This document shows positions 1-8,550 of a stretch of DNA of 64,000 nucleotides, piece after piece. Position 1 is the first letter of the stretch, and each line of letters opens with the position of its first letter. Both the position numbers and the translations under genes were made by a program. The notes beneath the pieces were generated by a model that saw only the letters and a program-made list of their open reading frames with translations, did no database searches and had not been told where the DNA came from. Source of the DNA: Sphaerisporangium sp. TRM90804 (GTDB lineage: Bacteria > Actinomycetota > Actinomycetes > Streptosporangiales > Streptosporangiaceae); assembly GCF_029846175.1 (NCBI RefSeq), contig NZ_JARWAC010000010.1, positions 1-64,000 on the forward strand. Reading direction: 5' to 3'.

Positions 1-123
1 CTCATGGACGACCTCCCCGAAGTGGCCGAACTCGACCTCAACCCCGTGATCGCCACCCCCACCGGCGCAGTCGCCGTGGACATACGCGTGCGACTCGCCC
101 GGCCGGGGTCGTCCGGCGCGTGA
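1..123 (+). CDS. C-terminal end of an acyl/acetyl-CoA ligase (NDP-forming type), partial
   Basis: Reading frame 1 is open from the window edge to a TGA at 121-123 and encodes the last 40 residues of a protein. The segment VAELDLNPVIATPTG followed by a short hydrophobic strand is typical of the end of the ATP-grasp domain of NDP-forming acetate/acyl-CoA synthetases, which are often fused to a GNAT acetyltransferase domain in actinobacteria. The remainder lies outside the window, so the substrate cannot be judged. It converges on the LacI gene, nine bases away. The family call rests on this short C-terminal signature alone. Confidence 0.6.
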   Translation, partial: LMDDLPEVAELDLNPVIATPTGAVAVDIRVRLARPGSSGA

Positions 124-132
124 CTCGCGTGG

Positions 133-1221
133 TCAGCGGCCCGGCGGCGCCGTGCTGGCGCGCGTGACGAGGCGGGTGGGGACGAGGTCGGTGCCGGGCC
201 GGGCCTCGCCGCCTTCGCGGATCTGCCGCAGAACGCCCTGCACGCAGCGGCGGCCGACCTCGGCGAAGTCCTGGTGGACGGTGGTCAGCGGGGGGATGAA
301 GCAGGAGGAGTCGGGGATGTCGTCGAAGCCGACGACGCTGATGTCCTCCGGAACCGCGCGCCCGTGTTCGTGGAAGGCCCGCAGCAGGCCCAGGGCCATC
401 TGGTCGTTGGCGGCGAACACCGCGGTGCAGCCCGGCTCCTCGGCCAGGGCCAGCCCCGCGGCGTAGCCGGAGTCGGCGGACCAGTCGCCGTGCAGCACCG
501 GGGGCACCGGACGGCCGGCCTCGCGCAGGGTGCGGCGCCAGGCCTCGGCCCGGCGCTGGCTCGCGAAGGAGGAGTGCGGGCCGGTGAGGTGCCAGACCGT
601 CTGGTGGCCCAGGGCGAGCAGGTGCCGGACGGCGAGCCGGGCGCCCTCCGCCTGGTCGGTGTCGACGACGCTGTAACGATCGCCGGCGTCGGAGTCCACC
701 ACGACGACGTGCACACCCGGGGGCAGCGTCACCCTGCCGCTGTCGAGGAGGTGGATCTCCATGATGACGATGACGGCGTCCACGGCCAGCTCGCCCATGC
801 GGGTGAAGGCGCCGAGCACGTTGTCCTGGGTGGGGACGTCGATGGGGATGAGGGTGATGCCGTACCCCTCGGCCGCCGCCTGGGTGGCGATCGCCTCCAC
901 GGTACGGCTGTTGCCGGTGGAGGCCAGGCTGAACAGGATCACGCCGATCGTGTTGAACTGCCCGTACCGCAGCGCCCTCGCGGCGCTGTTGGGCCGGTAG
1001 CCCAGGGTCCGCATGGCGGCGAGCACCTGCTCACGGGTGCCGCCGAAGACCCCGGGATGCCCGTTGGAGACCCGGGAGACGGTCTGGGAGGACACGCCCG
1101 CGAGCTTGGCCACGTCGGCCATGGAGACCCGCTGCTTGCGGCGCCCGCCCGGAATGCCCGAGCCACCGCGCTGTGCGCCCCCGGGCGGCGGGGCCTGGAG
1201 GTTGAGGTCGTGCAGATCCAC
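133..1221 (-). CDS. LacI-family sugar-responsive transcriptional regulator
   Basis: DNA-binding repressor expected to control the divergent sugar import and beta-galactosidase genes. The LacI helix-turn-helix lies near the N-terminus (MADVAKLAGVSSQTVSRV, then the hinge region GYRPNSAARALR), followed by a periplasmic-binding-protein-like sensor domain (IGVILFSL near the start, VVGFDDIPDSS near the end, and the usual LTTVHQDF segment). The frame is open much further upstream, but that part runs through the operator region. I chose the GTG at 1221, preceded by GGAG at good spacing; this gives 362 aa. An ATG at 1122 would give 329 aa and start right at the HTH. The ligand is inferred to be a beta-galactoside-type sugar from the neighbours. 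Confidence 0.9.
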   Translation of the reverse strand: MDLHDLNLQAPPPGGAQRGGSGIPGGRRKQRVSMADVAKLAGVSSQTVSRVSNGHPGVFGGTREQVLAAMRTLGYRPNSAARALRYGQFNTIGVILFSLASTGNSRTVEAIATQAAAEGYGITLIPIDVPTQDNVLGAFTRMGELAVDAVIVIMEIHLLDSGRVTLPPGVHVVVVDSDAGDRYSVVDTDQAEGARLAVRHLLALGHQTVWHLTGPHSSFASQRRAEAWRRTLREAGRPVPPVLHGDWSADSGYAAGLALAEEPGCTAVFAANDQMALGLLRAFHEHGRAVPEDISVVGFDDIPDSSCFIPPLTTVHQDFAEVGRRCVQGVLRQIREGGEARPGTDLVPTRLVTRASTAPPGR

Positions 1222-1371
1222 GCCGTATCGAGCTCCCCCTGGTTCGCTGCCCGAGCCGGCCGGCCGCGCGGGACGCCGGCGCCGGATGCCCGGTGCGCGA
1301 AGGCCGGATCGGGCGCCTAGGTGGGGGCCCTTGACCTCCACTGTGACGGGTGTCACCATACCGCAACAGAA

Positions 1372-1383
1372 GTTTACGTAAAC
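1372..1383. promoter_or_regulatory. LacI-type operator, perfect 12-bp palindrome
   Basis: GTTTACGTAAAC is perfectly self-complementary, with the central CG typical of LacI/GalR operators. It lies in the divergent region between the LacI gene and the ABC operon. A second, closely related palindrome is centred 75 bp away, so both fit GTTNACGTNAAC. Confidence 0.7.
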
Positions 1384-1445
1384 ATGACCGGGGCGAGTCG
1401 CCCCGCACTCCCATCGACACCTCGCCGGCGACCGCATCGGCGCGA

Positions 1446-1459
1446 TGTTCACGTGAACA
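1446..1459. promoter_or_regulatory. LacI-type operator, perfect 14-bp palindrome
   Basis: TGTTCACGTGAACA is perfectly self-complementary and ends 34 bases before the first ABC permease start. An in-frame ATG at 1460 abuts this site and has no ribosome-binding site, which argues against that ATG as the true start. Confidence 0.7.
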
Positions 1460-1492
1460 ATGCCTGGACGACGTGGCGAGGAGGCGAGTCTC

Positions 1493-2410
1493 GTGGTCAC
1501 GCAGGGGCGATCGGGCGCGTGGAACCACCGGGAGAGACCGCCCCGGCGACGCCGGTCCTGGGCCGGCTGGCGCTTCGTCGGGCCGTTCATGGCGGTCTTC
1601 GCCCTCGTCTTCCTGGCCCCGATCGCCTACTCGGTCTACCTGAGCCTGTTCCGCACCCGGCTGATCGGCGGCACGGCCTTCGTCGGCGCGGAGAACTACG
1701 TCAAGGCCCTGCAGGACCCCCGGTTCTGGTCGGCGTTCGGCCGGGTGGCGGCCTTCCTGGCCGTCCAGGTGCCGATCATGCTCTTCCTCGCGCTGCTGGT
1801 CGCCCTCGCGATCGACAGCGGCCGGCTGTACGGTTCGGCGTTCTTCCGCATCTCGGTGTTCCTGCCCTACGCCGTGCCCGCGATCGTCGCGACGCTGATG
1901 TGGGGCTTCATGTACGGCACCCGCTTCGGCCTCATCGGCAACCTCAACGAGACCTTCGGCGTCACACTGCCCGACCCGCTGTCTCCCGAGCTGATCCTCG
2001 CCTCCATCGGCAACATCGTGACCTGGGAGTTCGTCGGTTACAACATGCTGATCATGTACTCGGCGCTCCGGGTGGTGAACCACTCGCTGTACGAGGCGGC
2101 CGAGATCGACGGAGCCGGCCAGCTCCGCGTCATCTGGTCGATCAAGCTTCCCGCGCTGCGCGGGACGCTGGTGATCGCCACGATCTTCTCGATCATCGGC
2201 AGCTTCCAGCTGTTCAACGAGCCGAGCATCCTGCGCACCCTGGCGCCGAACTCCGTCACCACCTACTTCACGCCCAACCTGTACGCCTACTCGCTGTCGT
2301 TCTCGGGGCAGCAGTTCAACTACTCCGCGACCGTCGCCATCGTGATGGGCGTCATCACCATGGTCATCGCCTACGTGGTCCAGCTCCGCGGCATCCGGAA
2401 GGCGAGCTGA
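1493..2410 (+). CDS. Sugar ABC transporter permease (MalF/UgpA-like)
   Basis: First inner-membrane permease of a carbohydrate uptake ABC importer. Multiple hydrophobic helices begin at FVGPFMAVFALVFLAPIAYS. The cytoplasmic EAA loop that docks the ATPase is visible as EAAEIDGAGQLRVIWSIKLP. The start is set by a GAGGAGG ribosome-binding site at 1478-1484, eight bases before GTG 1493, giving 305 aa, the usual size. It is followed after three bases by the second permease, and the set is co-transcribed. No ATP-binding subunit is encoded here; such actinobacterial importers commonly share a multitasking MsiK-type ATPase encoded elsewhere. Confidence 0.93.
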   Translation: MVTQGRSGAWNHRERPPRRRRSWAGWRFVGPFMAVFALVFLAPIAYSVYLSLFRTRLIGGTAFVGAENYVKALQDPRFWSAFGRVAAFLAVQVPIMLFLALLVALAIDSGRLYGSAFFRISVFLPYAVPAIVATLMWGFMYGTRFGLIGNLNETFGVTLPDPLSPELILASIGNIVTWEFVGYNMLIMYSALRVVNHSLYEAAEIDGAGQLRVIWSIKLPALRGTLVIATIFSIIGSFQLFNEPSILRTLAPNSVTTYFTPNLYAYSLSFSGQQFNYSATVAIVMGVITMVIAYVVQLRGIRKAS

Positions 2411-2413
2411 CCC

Positions 2414-3340
2414 ATGGCGGCCACCACCCGCGTCACCGCCCGGGCGCTGCGCGTCAGGCGGGGGAACCGGCACGCGCGCGTCCCCGCACCCCGCGGGCGC
2501 GGCCGGCGAAGCCCGCTGCTGACCGCGGTGACCGCGCTCATGCTGGTCTACACGCTGCTCCCGCTGGCGTGGCTGCTGATCAACGCGACCAAGACCCAGG
2601 AAGGGCTGCTCGACTCCTTCGGCCTGTGGTTCGCCGGCGACTTCGCCCTGCTGGACAACCTCGTCACGACCTTCACCTACGGCGGCGGCGTCTTCACCCG
2701 CTGGCTGCTGAACACCCTGCTGTACGTGGTGGCCGGCGCGGGCGGCGCCACCCTGCTGGCGACCCTCGGCGGGTACGGGCTGGCGCACTTCGACTTCCCC
2801 GGGAAGAAGGCGGTGTTCGCCATCGTGATCGGCGCGGTGGCGGTGCCCGGCACCGCGCTGGCCGTTCCCACCTTCCTGATGTTCTCGGAGATGGGGCTGA
2901 CCGACACGCCCTGGGCGATCATCATCCCGTCCCTGGTCTCCCCGTTCGGCCTCTACCTGATGTGGGCCTTCGCCGCCGACGCCGTTCCCAGGGAGATCCT
3001 GGAGTCGGCGCGCATGGACGGCGCGCGCGAGTTCCAAACCTTCCTCGGCGTCGCCCTGCCGCTGCTGGCGCCCGGCACCGTCACCGTCCTGCTCTTCAAC
3101 GTGGTCGCGACCTGGAACAACTACTTCCTTCCGCTGATCATGCTCAAGGACCCCGACTGGTACCCGCTGACGCTGGGCCTCAACGCCTGGAACGAGCAGG
3201 CCGGCACCGCGGGTGGCGAGGCCGTGTTCCACCTGGTGATCACCGGCTCACTCGTCACCGTCATCCCGCTGATCGCCGCGTTCCTGCTGCTCCAGCGGTA
3301 CTGGCGGTCGGGCCTGGCCTCCGGAGGCGTCAAGCAGTGA
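2414..3340 (+). CDS. Sugar ABC transporter permease (MalG/UgpE-like)
   Basis: Second membrane permease of the importer, 308 aa. A basic N-terminal tail of about 35 residues precedes the first helix (LLTAVTALMLVYTLLPLAWLL). The EAA loop is present as ESARMDGAREFQTFLGVALPLLAPG, and the typical segment WNNYFLPLIML lies near the C-terminus. The ATG is three bases after the upstream stop, so translation is probably coupled. It pairs with the upstream permease and with the lipoprotein downstream. Confidence 0.93.
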   Translation: MAATTRVTARALRVRRGNRHARVPAPRGRGRRSPLLTAVTALMLVYTLLPLAWLLINATKTQEGLLDSFGLWFAGDFALLDNLVTTFTYGGGVFTRWLLNTLLYVVAGAGGATLLATLGGYGLAHFDFPGKKAVFAIVIGAVAVPGTALAVPTFLMFSEMGLTDTPWAIIIPSLVSPFGLYLMWAFAADAVPREILESARMDGAREFQTFLGVALPLLAPGTVTVLLFNVVATWNNYFLPLIMLKDPDWYPLTLGLNAWNEQAGTAGGEAVFHLVITGSLVTVIPLIAAFLLLQRYWRSGLASGGVKQ

Positions 3341-3387
3341 TCCGCGGCCGCGTCGTCTCCCCACGCGAGATCGAGAAAGGCATGCCC

Positions 3388-4746
3388 ATGACGATGAACC
3401 GTCGCCGAGCCCTCCTGGTGGGGGCGGCCCTGACCGTGTCGCTCCTGGCCGCCGGCTGCGGCTCCTCCGGGGACGGCGGGCCGGGCGGCGGCTCCGGCGA
3501 GGCCGCCAAGCCCGCGGGCGTCTCCGACGCCGACGTGACGAACGCCCTGAACACCGGCGGCTCCATCACCGTCTGGGCATGGGAGCCGACCCTCAAGCAG
3601 GTCGTGGCCGACTTCCAGGCCAGGTACCCCAAGGTGAAGGTGTCCCTGGTCAACGCCGGCACCGGCAACGACCAGTACATCGCCCTGCAGAACGCGATCA
3701 AGGCCGGGTCGGGGGTGCCGGACGTCGCGCAGGTGGAGTACTACGCCCTGTCGCAGTTCGCCCTCGGCAAGTCGATCACCGACCTGAACGCCTTCGGCGC
3801 AGGCGAGCTGGACGGCACCTTCACCCCCGGGCCCTGGAGCTCCGTGCGCGTCGGCGACGCCGTCTACGGCCTGCCCATGGACTCCGGTCCGATGGCCCTG
3901 TTCTACAACAAGGAGGTGTTCGACAAGCACGACATCCAGGTGCCCGCCACGTGGGAGGAGTACGCCGCCGCCGCCGAGAAGCTGCACAGGGCCGACCCCG
4001 AGGCGTACATCACCAGCGACACCGGCGACGCGGGGTTCACCACGAGCATGATCTGGCAGGCGGGCGGCAAGCCGTACACGGTCGACGGCACCAGCGTCGG
4101 CATCGACTTCGGCGACGCGGGCACCCGGAGGTTCACGGCGATGTGGCAGAAGCTCATCGACGCCGAGCTGCTGTCGCCGGTGACCGGCTGGACCGACGCC
4201 TGGTACAAGGGCCTGGGCGACGGCACCATCGCCACCCTGGTGATCGGCGCGTGGATGCCCGCCAACCTCGAATCCGGCGTCAAGGCCGCGGCCGGCAAGT
4301 GGCGGGTGGCGCCCATGCCGCAGTGGGAGGCCGGCGGGCGGGCGACCGCCGAGAACGGCGGCAGCTCCCTGGCGATCCCCGAGGCCGCCGCGAACAAGGC
4401 CCTCGCCTACGCCTTCGTCAAGTACGCCGCCGTGGACGAGGGCGTGCGGGCCCGCGTGGACGGCGGCGCCTTCCCCGCCACGACCGCCCAGCTCCAGGAC
4501 TCCGCCTGGCGGGACAAGGAGTTCCCCTACTTCGACGGCCAGAAGGTCAACCAGGTGCTCGCCGACTCCGCAGGCAAGGTCGTGACCGGCTGGTCCTACC
4601 TGCCCTTCCAGGTCTACGCCAACAGCGTCTTCAACGACACCGCGGGCAAGGCCTACAACTCCGACACCACGCTGGCGGACGGCCTGAAGGCCTGGCAGGA
4701 CGCCTCCGCCGAGTACGGCAGGGAACAGGGTTTCACCATGAAGTAG
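3388..4746 (+). CDS. Sugar ABC transporter solute-binding lipoprotein (family 1)
   Basis: Extracellular substrate-capture subunit of the importer. A basic N-terminus and hydrophobic stretch end in the lipobox LLAAGC (Cys24), so it is a lipid-anchored lipoprotein. The mature part has the family-1 SBP pattern (ITVWAWEPTLKQVVADFQARYP near the start; later VYGLPMDSGPMALFYNKEVF). The ATG at 3388 is preceded by GAGAAAGG at 3373-3380; an ATG at 3382 in the same frame is too close to that site. Length 452 aa. Position between the permeases and a GH42 enzyme suggests galactosides or galacto-oligosaccharides as ligands; this is inference. Confidence 0.92.
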   Translation: MTMNRRRALLVGAALTVSLLAAGCGSSGDGGPGGGSGEAAKPAGVSDADVTNALNTGGSITVWAWEPTLKQVVADFQARYPKVKVSLVNAGTGNDQYIALQNAIKAGSGVPDVAQVEYYALSQFALGKSITDLNAFGAGELDGTFTPGPWSSVRVGDAVYGLPMDSGPMALFYNKEVFDKHDIQVPATWEEYAAAAEKLHRADPEAYITSDTGDAGFTTSMIWQAGGKPYTVDGTSVGIDFGDAGTRRFTAMWQKLIDAELLSPVTGWTDAWYKGLGDGTIATLVIGAWMPANLESGVKAAAGKWRVAPMPQWEAGGRATAENGGSSLAIPEAAANKALAYAFVKYAAVDEGVRARVDGGAFPATTAQLQDSAWRDKEFPYFDGQKVNQVLADSAGKVVTGWSYLPFQVYANSVFNDTAGKAYNSDTTLADGLKAWQDASAEYGREQGFTMK

Positions 4747-4887
4747 CGGCCGGGGCCCGCGCCGCCGCCGCTCCGCACGAGGCGCGGCGGCGGGCCGCAC
4801 CGCGACCGCACCGGTTCGGCCGACCAGCAGCGGCGCACCACCCGATCCCGGGCGCCCGGCGCCCGCCACCTTCGAACAGGAGTCATC

Positions 4888-6957
4888 GTGGAAGCTGACA
4901 ACGGCCGTCGCTGGCTGCGCTGGCCGTCGGACCCGGCCCGGGCACGGCTCGCGTACGGCGCCGACTACAACCCCGAGCAGTGGCCGCGCGAGACCTGGGA
5001 CGAGGACATGCGGGCCATGCGGGCGGCCGGAGTCAACATCGTCTCCCTGGCGATCTTCTCCTGGGCGCGGATCCAGCCCCGGCGGGACGTCTGGGACTTC
5101 CAGTGGCTCGACGACGTGATGGACCTGCTGCACGCCAACGGCATCGCCGTCGACCTGGCCACCGCCACGGCCACGCCGCCCCCGTGGCTGACCACCGCCC
5201 ACCCCGAGATCCTCCCCGTTGACCGGCACGGGCACACGGTGTGGCCGGGCGCCCGCCAGCACTGGCGGCCGACCTCGCCGGTCTTCCGCGAGCACGCGCT
5301 GCGGCTGACCCGGGCCATGGCCGGGCGCTACCGCGACCACCCGGCCCTCGCCGCCTGGCACGTCTCCAACGAACTGGGCTGTCACAACGTCTACGACTAT
5401 TCGCAGGACGCCGCCGAAGCCTTCCGGCGCTGGCTGCGCGGCCGCTACGGCACGCTGGAGACGCTGAACCTCGCCTGGGCGACGACGTTCTGGTCCCAGC
5501 ACTACAGCGAGTGGGACCAGATCCTGCCGCCCCGCCTGGCGGCGTCCTACCCGAACCCGACCCAGCAGCTCGACTTCATCAGGTTCTCCTCCGACGCGCT
5601 CAAGGACCACCTGCGGGCCGAGCGGGACGTCCTGCGCGAGCTGACGCCCGGCATCCCCGTCACGACCAACTTCATGGTCATGGGCGAGATGAAGGCCATG
5701 AACTACGCCGACTGGGCGAGCGAGGTCGACTTCGTCTCCAACGACCACTACCCGCGGCCCGGCCCGGGCGCTCGGGACGAGCTGTCGTTCTCGGCCAACC
5801 TGACCGGCTCGCTGGCCGGCGGGCGGCCGTGGTGCCTGATGGAGCACGCGACCAGCGCCGTCAACTGGCAGCCGGTCAACCTCGCCAAGCAGGCCGGCGG
5901 GATGGCCCGCGACTCCCTCACCCACGTCGCCTACGGGGCGGACGCGGTGTGCTTCTTCCAGTGGCGGCAGTCGGCGGGGGGAGCCGAGAAGTACCACTCG
6001 GCCATGGTTCCGCACGCCGGCGAGGACAGCGAGCTGTTCCGGTCCGTCGCCGAGCTGGGCGCCACCCTGGCCGCCCTCGCGCCGGTCGCGGGCACCCGGC
6101 GACGGCGGGCGGACGTCGCGATCTTGTTCGACTGGGAGTCCTGGTGGGCCAGCGAGCTGGACTCCCACCCCACCTCGCTGCTGCGCTACCGGCGCGAGGC
6201 CCTGGACTGGTACTCGGCGCTCCTCGCGGCGGGGGTGCGCGCCGACGTCGTCACCCCGGTGGGCGACCTCACCGCGTACCCCCTGGTCGTGGCGCCGATC
6301 CTGTACGTGGTGCCGGACCCGCTCGCCCGCCGGCTGGAGGACCACGTCGCCTCCGGCGGCCACCTCGTCACCACCTACTTCTCCGGAATCGTCGACCAGA
6401 ACGACCAGGTGCGGCTCGGCGGCTATCCCGGCGCGTTTCGCGACCTGCTCGGCATCCGCGTCGAGGAGTTCGGCCCGCTGCCGGACGGTGAGGCCGTCGA
6501 GCTCGACCTCGGCGTCACCGGCACCCTGTGGACCGACCGCGTCGACCTCACCGACCCCGCGACGGAGGTCGTGGCCACGTACAAGACCGGCGAGCAGGCC
6601 GGCCGCCCCGCCGTCACGCTGCACCGCGCGGGAAGCGGCTCGGCGAGCTATGTCTCCACCCGGCTCGGCCCCGAGGGCCTGGCCGTCATCCTGCCCCGCC
6701 TGCTGGACGCCGCCGGCGTCACGTCCGAGCTGCCGCCCGAAGTACGCGGCCTGGTCGACGTGACGATCCGCACCGACGGAACCGACGACTACTGGTTCGT
6801 GATCAACCGCTCCGACCGGCACGTCGACCTGACCGCCCTCCCCGGCGCCCCCCTTCGCGCCCCTTCCCTGGCCACGGAGGCCGTGCTCGCTCCCCGGCGG
6901 GTCCAGGTGCGCCGCGCCCCCGCCCGAGACGGCGACTCCCCCCGCCCCCCCGCGTGA
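4888..6957 (+). CDS. GH42 beta-galactosidase, cytoplasmic
   Basis: Hydrolyses terminal beta-D-galactosides taken up by the adjacent importer. The N-terminal TIM barrel starts with YGADYNPEQWP. The retaining catalytic pair is visible: the acid/base Glu162 in VSNELGCH and the nucleophile Glu319 in CLMEHAT. The trimerisation (beta-galactosidase type A) domain follows from about residue 395 (RRADVAILFDWESWW) and a small C-terminal beta domain ends the protein. Length is 689 aa, normal for the family. There is no signal peptide, consistent with intracellular action. AGGAG at 4878-4882 lies five bases before GTG 4888. It is probably the last gene of the LacI-controlled operon. Confidence 0.95.
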   Translation: MEADNGRRWLRWPSDPARARLAYGADYNPEQWPRETWDEDMRAMRAAGVNIVSLAIFSWARIQPRRDVWDFQWLDDVMDLLHANGIAVDLATATATPPPWLTTAHPEILPVDRHGHTVWPGARQHWRPTSPVFREHALRLTRAMAGRYRDHPALAAWHVSNELGCHNVYDYSQDAAEAFRRWLRGRYGTLETLNLAWATTFWSQHYSEWDQILPPRLAASYPNPTQQLDFIRFSSDALKDHLRAERDVLRELTPGIPVTTNFMVMGEMKAMNYADWASEVDFVSNDHYPRPGPGARDELSFSANLTGSLAGGRPWCLMEHATSAVNWQPVNLAKQAGGMARDSLTHVAYGADAVCFFQWRQSAGGAEKYHSAMVPHAGEDSELFRSVAELGATLAALAPVAGTRRRRADVAILFDWESWWASELDSHPTSLLRYRREALDWYSALLAAGVRADVVTPVGDLTAYPLVVAPILYVVPDPLARRLEDHVASGGHLVTTYFSGIVDQNDQVRLGGYPGAFRDLLGIRVEEFGPLPDGEAVELDLGVTGTLWTDRVDLTDPATEVVATYKTGEQAGRPAVTLHRAGSGSASYVSTRLGPEGLAVILPRLLDAAGVTSELPPEVRGLVDVTIRTDGTDDYWFVINRSDRHVDLTALPGAPLRAPSLATEAVLAPRRVQVRRAPARDGDSPRPPA

Positions 6958-6972
6958 GGGGGGCCGCGCCGC

Positions 6973-7136
6973 CTAGGCGGGGACCACGATGGGCGTGCCG
7001 GCGACCGGGTCGGGGATGACCAGGCAGGAGAGGCCGAACACCTTCTCGACGAGTTCGGCGGTGATCACCTCGGCCGGGGGGCCTTCGGCGACGACGGCGC
7101 CGCCGGCCATGGCGATGATGTGGTCGCAGGGCGAGC
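6973..7136 (-). pseudogene. Remnant: C-terminus of an iron-siderophore ABC ATPase (FecE/FepC-like)
   Basis: The reverse strand encodes about 54 residues ending at a TAG (6973-6975): CDHIIAMAGGAVVAEGPP, then ITAELVEKVFGLSCLVIPDP and a TPIVVP tail. This is the diagnostic C-terminus of ferric-siderophore/cobalamin ABC ATPases. Everything upstream (Walker A, signature, Walker B) is missing: homology stops near 7131-7137, where a fragment of an unrelated gene on the other strand begins. It cannot be functional and marks a deletion or rearrangement junction. Confidence 0.75.
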
Positions 7137-7331
7137 GTCGCCGACGCCGTGTTCACGACTGACGGTTCCGCCCTTCTGTCCATCGACGAGACCGGGATGC
7201 TGCGGGAGACTCCGGTCGATCCCGATCAGATTGCTTCCGCCGTATGCCGACGGGCGGGCACGACGCTGTCCGGCGCGCAGTGGCGAGCCCGATTCGGCGA
7301 CACCGCCTACCGCGACGTCTGCGCCTCCTGA
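7134..7331 (+). pseudogene. Remnant: C-terminus of a WD40-repeat protein
   Basis: The forward strand reads VADAVFTTDGSALLSIDETG, then a tail of about 40 residues with VCRRAGTTLSGAQWRARFGD and YRDVC before TGA. This matches the usual end of actinobacterial WD40 (nSTAND/kinase-WD40) proteins: a last propeller blade plus a tail with a Cys-Ala-Gly, (T)xxxW and YxxxC pattern. There is no start signal or upstream propeller; it abuts the ABC-ATPase remnant directly. A GTG at 7149 could in theory start a 60-aa peptide but lacks a ribosome-binding site. Confidence 0.65.
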
Positions 7332-7403
7332 CCTCGTGTAAGAACGTGGTGCTCTCGACATGTGGCCGTCACGGAGCCCGGATCTCCGCCGGCGGCCTGT
7401 TGG

Positions 7404-7742
7404 TCAGGCGTGTTTCTGGCGCTGGATCTGTTCGGCGATGCCCTTGATGCGGTTCAGTCGCGCGTCCCAGGTTCTGCCGACCTCGTTGAGCTGCCGGACG
7501 GCGCGGGTGAGCTGTGCCTCGTCTACCTCGTAGCGCCGCTCGCGGCCGATCGGCGTCGCGTGCACGAGGCCCGCGCGGTCGAGGACGCCCAGGTGCTTGG
7601 TGACCGCTTGGCGTGAGATCGGGAGGCGATCGCTCAGGCTGGTCGGCGTACCTACTCCCTCCGCGAGCAGCAGGTCGAGCAGGCGGCGCCTGATCGGGTC
7701 GCCGATCGCCGACCAGAGCTCGTCGTCGACGGCGACGGTCAT
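7404..7742 (-). CDS. ArsR-family transcriptional regulator paired with SRPBCC protein
   Basis: Winged-helix repressor, 112 aa. The HTH reads WSAIGDPIRRRLLDLLL followed by LSDRLPISRQAVTKHLGVLDRAGLV. No cysteine pair for metal binding is present, so it belongs to the non-metal ArsR group typically encoded with SRPBCC/AHSA1 proteins. Its ATG overlaps the stop of the upstream SRPBCC gene by four bases, so the two are translationally coupled. It probably binds the inverted repeat at 8205-8219 in front of the pair. Confidence 0.88.
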   Translation of the reverse strand: MTVAVDDELWSAIGDPIRRRLLDLLLAEGVGTPTSLSDRLPISRQAVTKHLGVLDRAGLVHATPIGRERRYEVDEAQLTRAVRQLNEVGRTWDARLNRIKGIAEQIQRQKHA

Positions 7743-8188
7743 CGCGGTACCACGGAAGGGGCGTAGCCCTGCAGCCTGGGCAGGAAGCCGTCCCAGCCGC
7801 GCTCGTGGTCGCGGAAGGCCTCCTCCAGCACGGCGGCCTCCCAGCCCTTCTCCCGCCAGCCGCTCTCGGTCAGGCGCAGGATCGTGCCGTCGCCGGAGGG
7901 CTCCAGCTCGAAGGTGACCAGGAGAGAGTTGCCCGCATCGGGCAGCCGGCCCTCAGGGGCGACCCAGCGGAACGCGAACCTGCGGGGCGGGTCCACGTCG
8001 ACCACCGTGATCGGCTCGACCGCGGCGCGGTCGCCCCACACCAGCTCGCCGGCCGCGCCCGGCACGGGCTCGAACGACGCGTCGTCGGACCACCACCTCT
8101 TGATGTGCTCGGGACGGCTCACCACGTCGAACACGATCTCCGGCACCGCGTCGATGCGGATCTCGCGCTCCAGCTTTCCGAACTCCAC
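7739..8188 (-). CDS. SRPBCC (AHSA1/START-like) domain protein
   Basis: A single START-like hydrophobic-cavity domain of 149 aa: IRIDAVPEIVFDVVSRPEHIKRWW, then FRWVAPEG and the C-terminal ESGWREKGWEAAVLEEAF helix. These proteins bind small hydrophobic ligands; the specific ligand and role are unknown. GTG start at 8188, with GGAGG (reverse strand of 8195-8199) at six bases. First gene of a two-gene operon with the ArsR regulator. Confidence 0.88.
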   Translation of the reverse strand: MEFGKLEREIRIDAVPEIVFDVVSRPEHIKRWWSDDASFEPVPGAAGELVWGDRAAVEPITVVDVDPPRRFAFRWVAPEGRLPDAGNSLLVTFELEPSGDGTILRLTESGWREKGWEAAVLEEAFRDHERGWDGFLPRLQGYAPSVVPR

Positions 8189-8204
8189 TGCGAACCTCCA
8201 ACAA

Positions 8205-8219
8205 GCAACGATTGGTTGC
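8205..8219. promoter_or_regulatory. Putative ArsR operator upstream of SRPBCC-ArsR pair
   Basis: GCAAC-GATTG-GTTGC is an inverted repeat with perfect 5-bp arms just upstream of the ribosome-binding site of the SRPBCC gene. Repeats of the CAACCA/TGGTTG kind are usual in front of ArsR-SRPBCC operons, so autoregulation is likely. Confidence 0.55.
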
Positions 8220-8364
8220 GTATGACCCTAGTGGTCGTGCCGACAATCCGCAACCTTGTGTTGCGCGATGACCGTGAGGTCGGTCGCGGGGGAGCGCTGG
8301 AGCGGGACGGCGATCTTTCGTTGACGCGGGCGCGCCAGGCCCACGGTGGCCGTCGGCGAGTGGC

Positions 8365-8377
8365 GTGAAAATTTCAC
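8365..8377. promoter_or_regulatory. GAAANTTTC-type palindrome
   Basis: GTGAAAATTTCAC is symmetric about its central A. Very similar elements occur at 32218-32230 and 43636-43644, each in an intergenic region next to a secreted hydrolase. GAAANTTTC repeats are known in front of some Streptomyces xylanase/cellulase genes; a role here is inferred. Confidence 0.4.
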
Positions 8378-8550
8378 AACCACGGACCTCGTAAGGTGAT
8401 CGCTCTTCGGCGAATGTCCAGGCGAGAACCTCTCCGCCGCAACGCCCAGGTCAGTAAGGGTGCCACCCGTCGTTGACGTTGGACCTGACGTCGGGTGTAC
8501 TCCGCGACAACAACCATCGCGGGAGCAGGTCATGCGAACTGGGTCTGGGA

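Noticed and set aside
1222-1590. N-terminal extension of the LacI gene up to 1590
   Set aside because: It would cross both operator palindromes and the ABC-operon promoter and reads as low-complexity Arg/Pro/Gly; a GTG with a ribosome-binding site lies at 1221.
1031-6822. Very long reverse-strand open frames (1031-3232 and 3121-6822)
   Set aside because: They run antisense through the ABC importer and GH42 genes, have Arg/Gly/His-biased composition with no domain, and come from the high G+C codon bias of the real genes.
6969-6980. CCGCCTAGGCGG palindrome as operator or terminator
   Set aside because: It lies at the junction of the GH42 stop and the ABC remnant stop, is too short for a stable stem, and its symmetry is expected by chance in this GC content.
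7149-7331. Independent 60-aa gene starting at GTG 7149
   Set aside because: The sequence is the tail of a WD40 protein and has no start signal; treated as a remnant.
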